A stretch of 64,000 nucleotides of DNA from Companilactobacillus sp. RD055328 (lineage in GTDB: Bacteria > Bacillota > Bacilli > Lactobacillales > Lactobacillaceae): assembly GCF_022835675.1 (NCBI RefSeq), contig NZ_BQUT01000001.1, positions 124,001-188,000 of the forward strand. Direction: 5' to 3'. Positions 54,901-62,814 of the stretch are shown piece after piece. The notes under the pieces were generated by a model that searched no databases, had not been told where the DNA came from, and worked only from the letters and a program-made list of their open reading frames with translations. Numbering within the stretch: position 1 is the stretch's first letter; each line of letters opens with the position of its first letter. Position numbers and translations under genes: made by a program.

Positions 54901-55536
54901 TTCACCAAACATATCTAAGATATCTGAGTCAGAACCAAATCCTAAAGCACGAACAAGTTCTGAGATAGGAAGTTTTCTTGTACGATCAATACGTACATAA
55001 GAAATATTTTTGGCATCTGTTTCAAATTCTAACCATGCACCACGGTTAGGAATAACAGTTGTTCCAAATGTGACACGGCTATTCTTATCTGTATCTGAAT
55101 TGAAGTAAACACCAGGTGATCTAACAAGTTGAGAAACAATAACTCGTTCAGCACCATTAATAATGAATGTTCCTTCTTCAGTCATAAGTGGGAAATCACC
55201 AAAGAACACGTCTTGAGACTTGATTTCACCAGTTTCGTGGTTAGTCAATTTCAAAGTAACGTGTAAAGGAGCTGAATAGTTAGCATCGTGATCACGAGCT
55301 TCACCAACAGTATATTTTGGTGTTAACAATTTATAATCGACATATTCTAATGAAAGATTTCCTGCAAAATCTTGGATAGGCATAATGTCTTCAAACATAG
55401 AGCGTAGTCCTTCATCCAAGAACCATTGATAAGAATTCGTTTGAATTTCAATCAAATTAGGAAGTTTAAGAACTTCTTTGATTCTTGCATAACTACGTCT
55501 AGTTGAACGTTTTCCGTATTGGACGTCTTGTGCCAA
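51913..55536 (-). CDS. rpoB: RNA polymerase beta subunit
   Basis: The 1207-aa product contains the rifampicin-binding cluster ([40 protein letters not shown]) in wild-type form, [40 protein letters not shown] and [15 protein letters not shown]. The C-terminus ends in a long acidic tail of about 60 residues ([20 protein letters not shown]). The start is TTG at 55534-55536 with GAGGTGG upstream. A Lacto-rpoB-type leader with an internal terminator lies upstream. Confidence 0.98.
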   Translation of the reverse strand: MAQDVQYGKRSTRRSYARIKEVLKLPNLIEIQTNSYQWFLDEGLRSMFEDIMPIQDFAGNLSLEYVDYKLLTPKYTVGEARDHDANYSAPLHVTLKLTNHETGEIKSQDVFFGDFPLMTEEGTFIINGAERVIVSQLVRSPGVYFNSDTDKNSRVTFGTTVIPNRGAWLEFETDAKNISYVRIDRTRKLPISELVRALGFGSDSDILDMFGENDSLNLTLEKDVHTDTSDSRTDEALKDIYERLRPGEPKTADSSRSLFYARFFDPKRYDLAEVGRYKINKKLNLRTRLMGQTLAETLADPDTGEVILAKDTVLDREAMDTLTPYLEKEDFKATTYQPSEDGVLSDPITMQTIEVYSKNDPEKVVKVMGNGHIPENVRTVLPADILSSVNYFFNLQEGLGNTDDIDHLGNRRIRSVGELLQNQFRIGLSRMERVVRERMSIQDVETITPQQLINIRPVVASIKEFFGSAQLSQFMDQTNPLGEVNHKRRLSALGPGGLTRDRAGYEVRDVHYTHYGRMCPIETPEGPNIGLINNLATYAVVNKYGFIETPYRRVSWKTHKVTDKIDYLTADEEDNYIVAQANSLLNDDGSFVDNTVLARYKDENIETTIEKLDYMDVSPKQVVSVATACIPFLENDDSNRALMGANMQRQAVPLIKPEAPIVGTGMEYIAAHDSGSALLAEDAGVVEYVDAKEIRIKEKSETRTYKITKFRRSNSGKSYNQRPIVAKGDKVDAGDIIADGPAMENGELALGQNPVIAFMTWNMYNYEDAIVLSEKMVRDDKYTSIHIEEYESEARDTKLGPEEITREIPNVGEEALKDLDEDGIIRIGAEVNDGDILVGKVTPKGVTELSAEERLLHAIFGEKAREVRDTSLRVPHGGGGIVQEVKIFTREAGDELSPGVNMMVRVYIAQKRKIQVGDKMAGRHGNKGTVSIVVPEEDMPFLPDGTPVDILLNPMGVPSRMNIGQVLELHLGMAAKNLGIKVASPVFDGVNDADLWDIVKEAGMASDAKSILYDGRTGEPFHNRVAVGVMYYMKLAHMVDDKLHARSIGPYSLVTQQPLGGKAQFGGQRFGEMEVWALEAYGAAYTLQEILTYKSDDIVGRVKTYEAIVKGEPIPKPGVPESFRVLVKELQALGLDMKVLNVDKTEIELRDMDDDEDVVNVDALSKFAQEQEQKRAEEDALQDATDEEKQNIEVTEPVVQDSDNSEE

Positions 55537-55615
55537 ATTTTTCCACCTCTTCTTTAAATTGACGAAATATTACAATTTGATTACAAATTCACTTTTTTAT
55601 GAATTTGGGCAAGAA

Positions 55616-55710
55616 AAAAACAAAAGTAGCCATGCTACTTTTGTTTTTTATTACCGCCCCTGGACAATAGATCAGGCGCGATTGTAGTAAGTTCGTCGCT
55701 TACAAATCTG
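55616..55710 (-). ncRNA. Lacto-rpoB-type leader RNA with terminator
   Basis: The transcript from the promoter at 55717-55745 begins with GCGCCTGATC...CCAGGGGCGG pairing (55656-55681). It then meets a strong hairpin AAAAACAAAAGTAGC-ATG-GCTACTTTTGTTTTT with a T-run (55616-55648), still 80 bases before rpoB. Position and layout agree with the Lacto-rpoB motif known upstream of rpoB in Lactobacillales. The terminator implies attenuation or a second promoter. Confidence 0.72.
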
Positions 55711-55716
55711 TTTAAT

Positions 55717-55745
55717 ATACTATACTTTTTGAACCTATTTGTCAA
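55717..55745 (-). promoter_or_regulatory. Promoter of rpoBC
   Basis: TTGACA (55740-55745), 17 bases, TAGTAT (55717-55722) on the minus strand. It lies between the clpC stop and the rpoB leader. Confidence 0.85.
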
Positions 55746-55757
55746 TGGATAAACCCA

Positions 55758-58241
55758 TTAAACAACCGGCTCAGCCTTCTTAACTTTCAACTCAATTTCA
55801 CCTTTTTTAGCACCAACTAAAACAGTGTCATGTGCATTAACTTCGCCTGATAATAAAAGCTCACTTAATTTGTCTTCTACTTGTTTTTGTAATTCACGAC
55901 GTAAAGGACGTGCACCATATTCAATACTAAAACCTTTTTCTGAAATGGCATCAAGGGCCGCACTGCTGAATTTCAAAGCAATATCTTGTTCTTTTAGGCG
56001 ATTAGTTATCGTCTTAGCCATAATCTTAACAACTTGTCTTAATTGTGTCTTTTCAAGTTTCTTAAAGACAACTACTTCATCAATTCGGTTAATAAACTCT
56101 GGTTTAAAGAACTTCTTCACTTCTTCATTAATAGCAGCTTGCATAGCCGCATAGTTATCAGAAACACTTTGAGCGCCAAAACCAACATTTTTTTCTTCTT
56201 GTAGTTTTGTTGCTCCTAAGTTAGAAGTCATGATAATAATTGTATTTCTGAAATCGACCTTGCGACCTTTAGCATCTGTTAAGAAACCATCATCTAATAC
56301 TTGTAACAAGATATTAAATACATCAGGGTGAGCTTTTTCAACTTCATCTAGAAGTAATACTGAGTATGGGTGATTACGAACTTTTTCAGTTAATTGACCA
56401 CCTTCTTCATAACCTACATATCCCGGTGCTGATCCTACAAGTTTTGAAGTACTATATTGTTCCATAAACTCAGACATATCAACTCTAATCATGTCATCTT
56501 CTGAACCAAACACTTCTGTAGCCAATGTTTTGGCTAATTCAGTCTTACCAACTCCAGTAGGTCCAAGGAATAGAAATGATCCGATTGGACGATTAGGATC
56601 TTTGATACCACTACGAGCTCGGCGAATTGAACGTGAAACCACATCAACAGCTTCATCTTGTCCAACAACTCTTTTGTGAAGAGAGTTCTCAAGATTAATT
56701 AGACGTTCACTTTCTTTTTTACTCATTTGTTCAACGGGTACACCCGTCCATTGTGAGACTACTTGTGCAATATCTTCCTCACTAACAACAACATTCTCAT
56801 TAATGCCATTGGCGTTGCGATCGTTCATCTTATCAAATTTTAATTGTAATTTCTTTTCTTCTTGACGATATGTAGCTGCTGCTGTGAAATCTTGATTTTC
56901 TAAAGCAGCATTCTTTTCAGCAATTTTTGCTTTAAGTTCATCTTCAATTTTTTGAACTCGATTAGCTTTTGAGCCACTCGCAGCACTAATACGTACCTTA
57001 GCTGCTGCTTCATCAACAAGGTCAATAGCCTTATCAGGCAAGAAACGATTAGTTAAGTATCTTGATGATAAATCAACCGCAGCTTTTAGAGCTTCATCAG
57101 AAATTGAAATGCGATGGAAATTCTCATAATTAGTCTTTAATCCTTCAAGTATCTTGAATGTATCATCTTTAGTTGGCTCTTCAACTCGAACTGTCGCAAA
57201 ACGACGTTCTAATGCGGCATCTTTTTCAATATATTTTTGATATTCATCAAGTGTTGTTGCACCAATTAATTGCAATTCACCACGAGCTAGAGCTGGTTTC
57301 AAGATATTTGAAGCATCAATTGCTCCTTCAGCCCCACCAGCTCCAACTAAAGTATGTAGTTCATCGATGAAGAGGATTACTTCTCCGTCCATATAAACTT
57401 CACTAATGATTTTTTTGAGGCGATCTTCAAACTCACCACGATATTTTGTCCCAGCAACTAGAGATCCCATATCAAGCATCATCAATCGTTTGTTTTGCAT
57501 GTCAATTGGAACTTCTTTTTTAACAATTGCTTGAGCTAAGCCTTCTACAATCGCTGTCTTACCAACACCAGGTTCACCAACAAGTACTGGATTATTCTTA
57601 GTGCGTCGACTAAGGATTTGAATTGTGCGCTTCACTTCTTGTTGACGACCCACCACAGGATCAGTCTGATCGATAGCTGCAATTTCCGTTAAATCTCTTG
57701 CTAATGAATCAAGCGTTGGTGTTGTTGCTTCACCATCTTGATTAGACACTTCTTGAATCGCTTTTTTGAATTGGGCACTATTACGATTACGTTTAGAAAG
57801 TCCCATTTCATTGAAGAGATGTTCTTTTAGTTTAGCTACACTTATTCCAAGGTTCAAAAGAATGCGATTAGCAATCGAATCACTGTTTGTTAATAAAGCT
57901 AACAACAAATGCTCTGTTCCGATTTCATTAGCTTGCATGAAATCAGCTTGTTCTTGAGCTTTTTGTAAAAGCATACGTGTCTTAGCTGAAAAAGGTAGTT
58001 CAACATTGCGAGCAACCTTGGCATCTTTCATACCGTAACCAGTTAAGCTCTCAACTTCTTCTTCGATATCAGTAGCTAAAACAGACATATCACGTAGAAC
58101 AATCCCTGCAATTCCTTCGTTCTCAAATGATAATCCCAAAAGAATATGTTCGGTTCCTACTGCATTGTGGCGGAACTTCTTAGCCGATTGTTGCGCAATT
58201 GCTAAAACATTTTTTGCACTATTAGAAAATTCGTTAATCAT
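55758..58241 (-). CDS. clpC: ATP-dependent Clp protease ATPase ClpC
   Basis: The 827-aa AAA+ unfoldase feeds ClpP and acts in protein quality control. It has a double Clp N-domain ([29 protein letters not shown] and [10 protein letters not shown]), first Walker [14 protein letters not shown] and Walker [19 protein letters not shown]-like motif follows in the middle ([20 protein letters not shown]), then second Walker [15 protein letters not shown] and the C-terminal D2 domain. I chose the ATG at 58241 (GAGG 6 bases upstream). It is alone: ctsR, mcsA and mcsB, which precede clpC in bacilli, are absent, and no CtsR operator is visible. Confidence 0.96.
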   Translation of the reverse strand: MINEFSNSAKNVLAIAQQSAKKFRHNAVGTEHILLGLSFENEGIAGIVLRDMSVLATDIEEEVESLTGYGMKDAKVARNVELPFSAKTRMLLQKAQEQADFMQANEIGTEHLLLALLTNSDSIANRILLNLGISVAKLKEHLFNEMGLSKRNRNSAQFKKAIQEVSNQDGEATTPTLDSLARDLTEIAAIDQTDPVVGRQQEVKRTIQILSRRTKNNPVLVGEPGVGKTAIVEGLAQAIVKKEVPIDMQNKRLMMLDMGSLVAGTKYRGEFEDRLKKIISEVYMDGEVILFIDELHTLVGAGGAEGAIDASNILKPALARGELQLIGATTLDEYQKYIEKDAALERRFATVRVEEPTKDDTFKILEGLKTNYENFHRISISDEALKAAVDLSSRYLTNRFLPDKAIDLVDEAAAKVRISAASGSKANRVQKIEDELKAKIAEKNAALENQDFTAAATYRQEEKKLQLKFDKMNDRNANGINENVVVSEEDIAQVVSQWTGVPVEQMSKKESERLINLENSLHKRVVGQDEAVDVVSRSIRRARSGIKDPNRPIGSFLFLGPTGVGKTELAKTLATEVFGSEDDMIRVDMSEFMEQYSTSKLVGSAPGYVGYEEGGQLTEKVRNHPYSVLLLDEVEKAHPDVFNILLQVLDDGFLTDAKGRKVDFRNTIIIMTSNLGATKLQEEKNVGFGAQSVSDNYAAMQAAINEEVKKFFKPEFINRIDEVVVFKKLEKTQLRQVVKIMAKTITNRLKEQDIALKFSSAALDAISEKGFSIEYGARPLRRELQKQVEDKLSELLLSGEVNAHDTVLVGAKKGEIELKVKKAEPVV

Positions 58242-58270
58242 TAATTGCCTCACTTGTTTATTATAGGTAG

Positions 58271-58299
58271 ATTATACCAATTAGTTACAACAGTATAAA
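58271..58299 (-). promoter_or_regulatory. Promoter of clpC
   Basis: TTTATA (58294-58299), 17 bases, TATAAT (58271-58276). No TTTGACC-type CtsR heptamer or CIRCE inverted repeat is seen within about 100 bases. Confidence 0.65.
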
Positions 58300-58321
58300 A
58301 CTTATTAATAGAAATTCAAAA

Positions 58322-58347
58322 TAAAAAGAGTCCCGGTATCGGGACTC
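58322..58347 (-). terminator. Terminator of the MFS transporter gene
   Basis: GAGTCCCG-ATAC-CGGGACTC followed by TTTTTAT on the minus strand, 20 bases after the stop codon. Confidence 0.92.
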
Positions 58348-58366
58348 AAGATTTTTCTCTAACTTT

Positions 58367-59587
58367 TTAATTATTAAAATAATTTACTGCTCTTAAATTT
58401 TTAATTGTTAACATTACAATTAAACTTAAAATGTACAATCCTGAAATAAAGAACATTACCATTGTTGTTGAATAGTTATCTAATATCCAACCAATTATTA
58501 GACTAGAAAATCCACCTAAACAACGTCCGGTATTCATAATAACGTTGTTTGCAGTTGCGCGAACTTCTGTGGGATACATACGACTAACTATGGCACCGTA
58601 TCCGGCAAACATTCCATTTGAAAAATAACCTACCGCAGCTCCTACAATCAACAGTGAAGTCATATTTGTTGGTAGCGTTAGCCAAAATACTCCTAAAGCT
58701 GAAGCAACTAAGAAAACTCCAAAAGCAACACGTGGTCCAATCTTATCTAATATCCAACCAAACGTTAACATACCTAGAGACATTCCAAAGATAGTTGATA
58801 ACATCCAACTAGATGATCCGGCCACCGTTAAGTTCAATTGTTTTTGCATAATTGTTGGCAACCAATTCATCAGCCCAAAGTATCCAGCGATTTGAACAAC
58901 AGCCATAATCATCAAAGCTACAGTTTGATAGGCCAATGCCTTAGTTTTGAATAACGTTTTGATTTGACCTTTTTGTTTTTTATCAGCTTTGAAAGTCTTA
59001 TTTTCAACCAAATTGTTTCTGATAAAGAACGTAATTAATACTGGCAATAATCCAAACAAGAATAATACATGCCATCCATATCTTGGCAAAATCAAAGTTG
59101 CCAATAACGCTGCAAAGATTGCCCCAATTTGTCCAGCAATACCAACATACGATGATACTTTACCCAATTGCATCTTAGGAAAACTCTCAGCTAGCACCGT
59201 CATTCCGATACCATATTCACCACCGGCTCCAATACCCGCAATAAATCGACATAGATATATTGCCACTAAACTATTAGCAAAAGCCATGGCTGCAGTTGCT
59301 AATGCGAAGATAAAAATTGTATATGTAAATACTTTAATTCTTCCAATTCTGTCCGCTAAGACACCAAAAAAGACGCCACCTAACAACATTCCAATATTAG
59401 TAACCGTTGCTATTGATCCAGCTTGCATACTACTTAAGTTAAATTGTGCGATGATAGATGATAGAGCAAAGGACAAAAACATAACGTCCATATTCTCTAA
59501 TCCAAATCCCGCAGTAGTAGAAGCAACCACCTTAGCTTGGTATCCTGATATCCGATGTTGGCTGTGCGCCGTCGTCATAGATTTCAT
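58367..59587 (-). CDS. MFS transporter, metabolite:H+ symporter type
   Basis: The 406-aa product has twelve predicted helices, with the MFS loop motifs GVLADRIGRIKVFTYTIFI after helix two and FGWILDKIGPRVAFGVFLV in the second half, plus CRFIAGIGAGGEYGIGMTVL in helix four. The GAGGEYG pattern is typical of the aromatic-acid and related organic-acid symporters (AAHS/SHS type). The exact substrate cannot be told. The ATG at 59587 has GGAGGG 9 bases upstream. It is a single gene between a tRNA-Gly terminator and its own terminator. Confidence 0.9.
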   Translation of the reverse strand: MKSMTTAHSQHRISGYQAKVVASTTAGFGLENMDVMFLSFALSSIIAQFNLSSMQAGSIATVTNIGMLLGGVFFGVLADRIGRIKVFTYTIFIFALATAAMAFANSLVAIYLCRFIAGIGAGGEYGIGMTVLAESFPKMQLGKVSSYVGIAGQIGAIFAALLATLILPRYGWHVLFLFGLLPVLITFFIRNNLVENKTFKADKKQKGQIKTLFKTKALAYQTVALMIMAVVQIAGYFGLMNWLPTIMQKQLNLTVAGSSSWMLSTIFGMSLGMLTFGWILDKIGPRVAFGVFLVASALGVFWLTLPTNMTSLLIVGAAVGYFSNGMFAGYGAIVSRMYPTEVRATANNVIMNTGRCLGGFSSLIIGWILDNYSTTMVMFFISGLYILSLIVMLTIKNLRAVNYFNN

Positions 59588-59743
59588 ATTCAATTTCCCT
59601 CCAAAAAAGATGCTCTCTGTCATCTGTTATTTTAGTTCCATATTAGGTTATCATAATAAACCCATAGGATTCAATGGATATCATCAATATAATTCAATAA
59701 ATATTTGTAATTTGATTTAATCTCTCAACCACGCTTAAAATAA

Positions 59744-59779
59744 AAAAGTTAGTAAGTCTTAAAAGACTTACTAACTTTT
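59744..59779 (-). terminator. Terminator after tRNA-Gly
   Basis: AAAAGTTAGTAAGTCTT-TT-AAGACTTACTAACTTTT, a 17-bp perfect stem with a T-run, 30 bases downstream of the tRNA on the minus strand. Confidence 0.92.
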
Positions 59780-59809
59780 ACTTTATTATATTTTCTTACG
59801 TTCTGATTA

Positions 59810-59880
59810 AGCGGGTGACGAGAATCGAACTCGCGACAACAGCTTGGAAGGCTGTGGTTTTACCACTAAACTACACCTGC
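59810..59880 (-). tRNA. tRNA-Gly(UCC) with A3-C70 mismatch
   Basis: The minus strand folds into a full cloverleaf of 71 bases: D-arm around AGTTTAGTGGTAAAAC, anticodon stem ACAGC/GCTGT with loop CTTCCAA (anticodon TCC), T-arm GCGAG-TTCGATT-CTCGT, discriminator T, no encoded CCA. The acceptor stem is GCAGGTG/CACCCGC, so position 3 is A opposite C70, where relatives normally have G3-C70. All else is as in functional tRNA-Gly. Confidence 0.95.
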
Positions 59881-59891
59881 GTTACTATTTA

Positions 59892-59920
59892 AGTGTAAAA
59901 CAAGATAACTTATTCGGCAA
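59892..59920 (-). promoter_or_regulatory. Promoter of tRNA-Gly
   Basis: TTGCCG (59915-59920), 17 bases, TACACT (59892-59897), placing the transcript start a few bases before the tRNA. Confidence 0.6.
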
Positions 59921-59963
59921 TAGTTTTTTATACATTAAGTCATATAAATAATATTGTCCAAAT

Positions 59964-59997
59964 AAAAAATCCCGGTTCTTTAACCAGGATTTTTTTA
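59964..59997 (-). terminator. Terminator of the alcohol dehydrogenase gene
   Basis: AAAAAATCC-TGGTT-AAAG-AACCGGGATTTTTT with a small mismatch in the stem, directly after the stop codon. Confidence 0.88.
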
Positions 59998-60003
59998 CTT
60001 GAA

Positions 60004-61050
60004 TTATTCTTTACTAAAACCTACTAAAATTTTAGCTTGTGATTTGTCATTAGTTAATGCTTCAAATCCATCTTCTACGATTGCATCTAGTTCAATCTCT
60101 TTAGTTATTACAGGTTCTACTTGTAGTTTCCCACTTGTTATCCAATCAACAGTCTTTTGGAATGTTTCTCTTGAATAAGCAATTGTGGTAGTCATCTTAA
60201 CTCCAGAATTCATCAATTGCATTGGGTTAAATGATATAGGTTTTGCAAAAATTGAGATTATTGTCATAGTTCCTCTAGGTCTAGTTGAATCAATTGCTTG
60301 TTCAAATGTTGGTTGGACTCCAGCAACTTCAAATGATTCATCTACTCCATTAGGAACAATCTTTTTAATCTGTTCAACAGCATCCCCATCTTTAGGATTA
60401 ACTATATGTGTAGCTCCCATTGCCATAGCTTTTTCTAATCTTACTTCAGATAGATCTACAACAATTATTTCTTTTGCTCCTTGAGCTTTAGCGGCAGCAA
60501 CTGTCAAAACTCCAATTGGTCCAGAACCAAAGATGGCTACAGAGTCACCAGGTTGAACATTACCTTCTTTGATTGCTTGCATAGCTACAGCTGTTGGTTC
60601 AATTGTAGCTGCCAATTTCAAAGAAAAATCTTCAGGTAATATATACAAATTATCTTCAGGTACGTTTACAAAATCTGTAAATCCACCATCACAGCTTAAT
60701 CCAATAAAACTATAACCATCATAAACATCAACATCATCAGGACTATTTCTTCTAGTTATTGTTGGATTAATTGAAACATGGTCGCCCACTTTGAATTTTG
60801 TAACATCTGATCCTATTTTTTCAATAACCCCAGAGAACTCATGTCCCATTGTTAATGGAGCTAATCCTCCTGTTAATTCATCGGGTTTTTCTACAGGAAT
60901 AAAAACAGGACCTTCTTGATATTCATGCAAATCACTTCCACAAATTCCAGTCCAAGCAACTCTCACTACTACTTCGTTGTCTTTCATTGGTTTCAATTCA
61001 ACATCGTCAACTCTAACGTCTTTAACTCCATGCCAAACAGCTGCTTTCAT
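60004..61050 (-). CDS. 2,3-Butanediol dehydrogenase-like zinc alcohol dehydrogenase
   Basis: The 348-aa cytosolic enzyme belongs to the medium-chain dehydrogenase family and resembles (R,R)-butanediol/acetoin dehydrogenases. Catalytic zinc ligands are in WTGICGSDLHEY (Cys), MGHEFSGVI (His-Glu) and TIEPTAVAM (Glu); the Rossmann motif is AIFGSGPIGVLTVAAAKA, with VVDLSEVRL as the NAD-binding acidic strand end. The segment after SINPTITRRNSPDD lacks the four structural-zinc Cys of many relatives. It would reduce acetoin or diacetyl with NADH. A cre-like site overlaps its promoter. Confidence 0.9.
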   Translation of the reverse strand: MKAAVWHGVKDVRVDDVELKPMKDNEVVVRVAWTGICGSDLHEYQEGPVFIPVEKPDELTGGLAPLTMGHEFSGVIEKIGSDVTKFKVGDHVSINPTITRRNSPDDVDVYDGYSFIGLSCDGGFTDFVNVPEDNLYILPEDFSLKLAATIEPTAVAMQAIKEGNVQPGDSVAIFGSGPIGVLTVAAAKAQGAKEIIVVDLSEVRLEKAMAMGATHIVNPKDGDAVEQIKKIVPNGVDESFEVAGVQPTFEQAIDSTRPRGTMTIISIFAKPISFNPMQLMNSGVKMTTTIAYSRETFQKTVDWITSGKLQVEPVITKEIELDAIVEDGFEALTNDKSQAKILVGFSKE

Positions 61051-61076
61051 AGTAATCCCTCCAAAAATAATATTAT

Positions 61077-61098
61077 AGTAACCGCTTACATGATTATA
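61077..61098 (-). promoter_or_regulatory. -10 box and cre-like site of the dehydrogenase gene
   Basis: TATAAT (61093-61098) is followed two bases later by TGTAAGCGGTTACT (61077-61090), matching the cre consensus TGNAANCGNTNNCA at all fixed bases but the last. It suggests CcpA repression. No convincing -35 is seen. Confidence 0.6.
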
Positions 61099-61152
61099 AT
61101 ATTCTTAAAATTGATTCATTACAATATGCTAATGATAATATTTTTCAAAAAT

Positions 61153-61184
61153 AAAAAACATAAGGAATAATCCTTATGTTTTTT
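61153..61184 (-). terminator. Terminator of the arsenical operon
   Basis: AAAAAACATAAGGA-TTAT-TCCTTATGTTTTTT, just after the stop of the 97-aa gene. Confidence 0.92.
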
Positions 61185-61189
61185 ATTCT

Positions 61190-61483
61190 TTATTGCGTAA
61201 TAAGTTTATTAAATTCATTATATTCAGAATTTATTTTTTCAAAATTTCTCGAATAAGTGTGTAGATACCCATTCAGAATAACCTTATTTAATTTTAAAAA
61301 TTCTTCATAGATCTCATTTATTTTATTATCATTCGTATGCATTTCTAATTCTGATAGTTCTTTATGAGCTTCGATTAAAAATGTTCCCGCTACAGAAACA
61401 TCTTCAGAATTTATTGCATCTTTTACCAAATTATCAATAATTTCAATTTTATTATTTACTGATTTTTTATCAATTTCTTTCAT
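61190..61483 (-). CDS. Small helical protein, last gene of the ars operon
   Basis: The 97-aa product from the ATG at 61483 (GAGGAATATAATT upstream) is predicted almost wholly helical and charged: MKEIDKKSVNNKIEIIDNLV, VAGTFLIEAHKELSELEMHT, YSRNFEKINSEYNEFNKLIT. It has no Cys, so it is not a metallochaperone like ArsD. It lies 11 bases after arsB and ends at the operon terminator. I do not recognise the family. A role in arsenite resistance is inferred only from position. Confidence 0.72.
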   Translation of the reverse strand: MKEIDKKSVNNKIEIIDNLVKDAINSEDVSVAGTFLIEAHKELSELEMHTNDNKINEIYEEFLKLNKVILNGYLHTYSRNFEKINSEYNEFNKLITQ

Positions 61484-61494
61484 AATTATATTCC

Positions 61495-62790
61495 TCACCC
61501 AAACATAGTTAGTGATATCCATAATCCACATAACGTTACAAATAGAACGGGAATAGTTATTGTTATTCCAATTTTAAAATAAGTTCCCCATGGAATTTTG
61601 ACATTTTTTTGTTCCAAAACATGTAACCAAACTAATGTAGCTAATGAACCAATTGGTGTAATCTTAGGTCCCAAATCAGAACCAATTACATTAGCATAAA
61701 CCAATGTTTCTTTAATAATTCCAGAAACATTAGCACCGTCAATCGAAAGCGCATTTATCATAACAGTTGGCATATTATTCATAACTGAAGATAATCCTGC
61801 AGCAATGAATCCCATTCCCATAGTTGTAGCAAATCTACCTGATTCAGCTAATTTGTTAATGACTCCTGATAATACTTGAGTTAATCCAACATTTTGAAGA
61901 CCGTAAACAACAATGTACATTCCTATTGAAAATACCACGATTGTCCATGGTGCGCCTTTGACTATTTCCTTAGTATTAACTGCTTCACTCTTAGAAGCAC
62001 TAATTAGGAATAATCCGGCAATAGTTAACGCAATAAATGATACTGGTATACCAAGGAAGCCGCTACTGAAATATCCAATTAGTAATGTTCCCAGAACAAT
62101 CCATGATATTTTAAATAATCTTTTATCTTTAATTGCTGATTCTGGATCTGGCACTGCACTGATATCATAACGTTTTGGAATAGACTTCCCGAAATAAATA
62201 TATAGTATGGAAATACTTGCAACTAATGAGAACAAGTTAGGAATTATCATCTTAAGAGCATACTCAGAAAAAGTAATGTTAAAGAAGTCTGCAGAAACTA
62301 TGTTCACCAAGTTGCTAACTACTAACGGCAGGGATGTGGCATCCGCAATGAATCCACTTGCGATAATGAATGGAAAAATTTTCTTCTCATCAAACTTAAG
62401 AGCTCTTACCATTGCCAATACTATCGGTGTCAAAATCAAGGCAGCTCCATCATTTGCAAACAATGCTGCGACTATTGATCCCAAAATTGAGATCAGTACA
62501 AACATTTTTATACCGCTACCATTTGCAAAACGTGCCATATTTAATGCTGCCCATTCAAAGAATCCAATTGAATCTAAAATCAAGGAGATTAAGATGATGG
62601 CCACAAAAGAAAGGGTCGCATTCCAAACCATTCCGGTTACGGTACCAATATCAGCAAAACTAACAATTCCAAATAGTAATGCTAGTATTGCTCCTCCTGT
62701 TGCTGACCATCCTATTGATAGTCCTTTAGGTTGCCAAATAACAAATATCAATGTTACTAAGAAAATTAAGGTTGCTAAAATAATTTGCAT
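61495..62790 (-). CDS. arsB: Arsenite efflux membrane protein ArsB
   Basis: The 431-aa product has about twelve helices and matches the ArsB/NhaD ion-transporter fold: [40 protein letters not shown] and [39 protein letters not shown] near the C-terminus. ArsB exports arsenite and antimonite, alone by proton exchange or as an ATP-driven pump with ArsA, whose gene precedes it by 24 bases. An arsR repressor is not visible in the window and may lie beyond the edge. Confidence 0.96.
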   Translation of the reverse strand: MQIILATLIFLVTLIFVIWQPKGLSIGWSATGGAILALLFGIVSFADIGTVTGMVWNATLSFVAIILISLILDSIGFFEWAALNMARFANGSGIKMFVLISILGSIVAALFANDGAALILTPIVLAMVRALKFDEKKIFPFIIASGFIADATSLPLVVSNLVNIVSADFFNITFSEYALKMIIPNLFSLVASISILYIYFGKSIPKRYDISAVPDPESAIKDKRLFKISWIVLGTLLIGYFSSGFLGIPVSFIALTIAGLFLISASKSEAVNTKEIVKGAPWTIVVFSIGMYIVVYGLQNVGLTQVLSGVINKLAESGRFATTMGMGFIAAGLSSVMNNMPTVMINALSIDGANVSGIIKETLVYANVIGSDLGPKITPIGSLATLVWLHVLEQKNVKIPWGTYFKIGITITIPVLFVTLCGLWISLTMFG

Positions 62791-62814
62791 AATTCATTCT
62801 ATTCTTTCATTTTT

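Noticed and set aside
58989-59720. 243-aa plus-strand ORF opposite the MFS gene
   Set aside because: Antisense shadow of membrane-protein codons; no ribosome binding site and the opposite strand has a clear gene.
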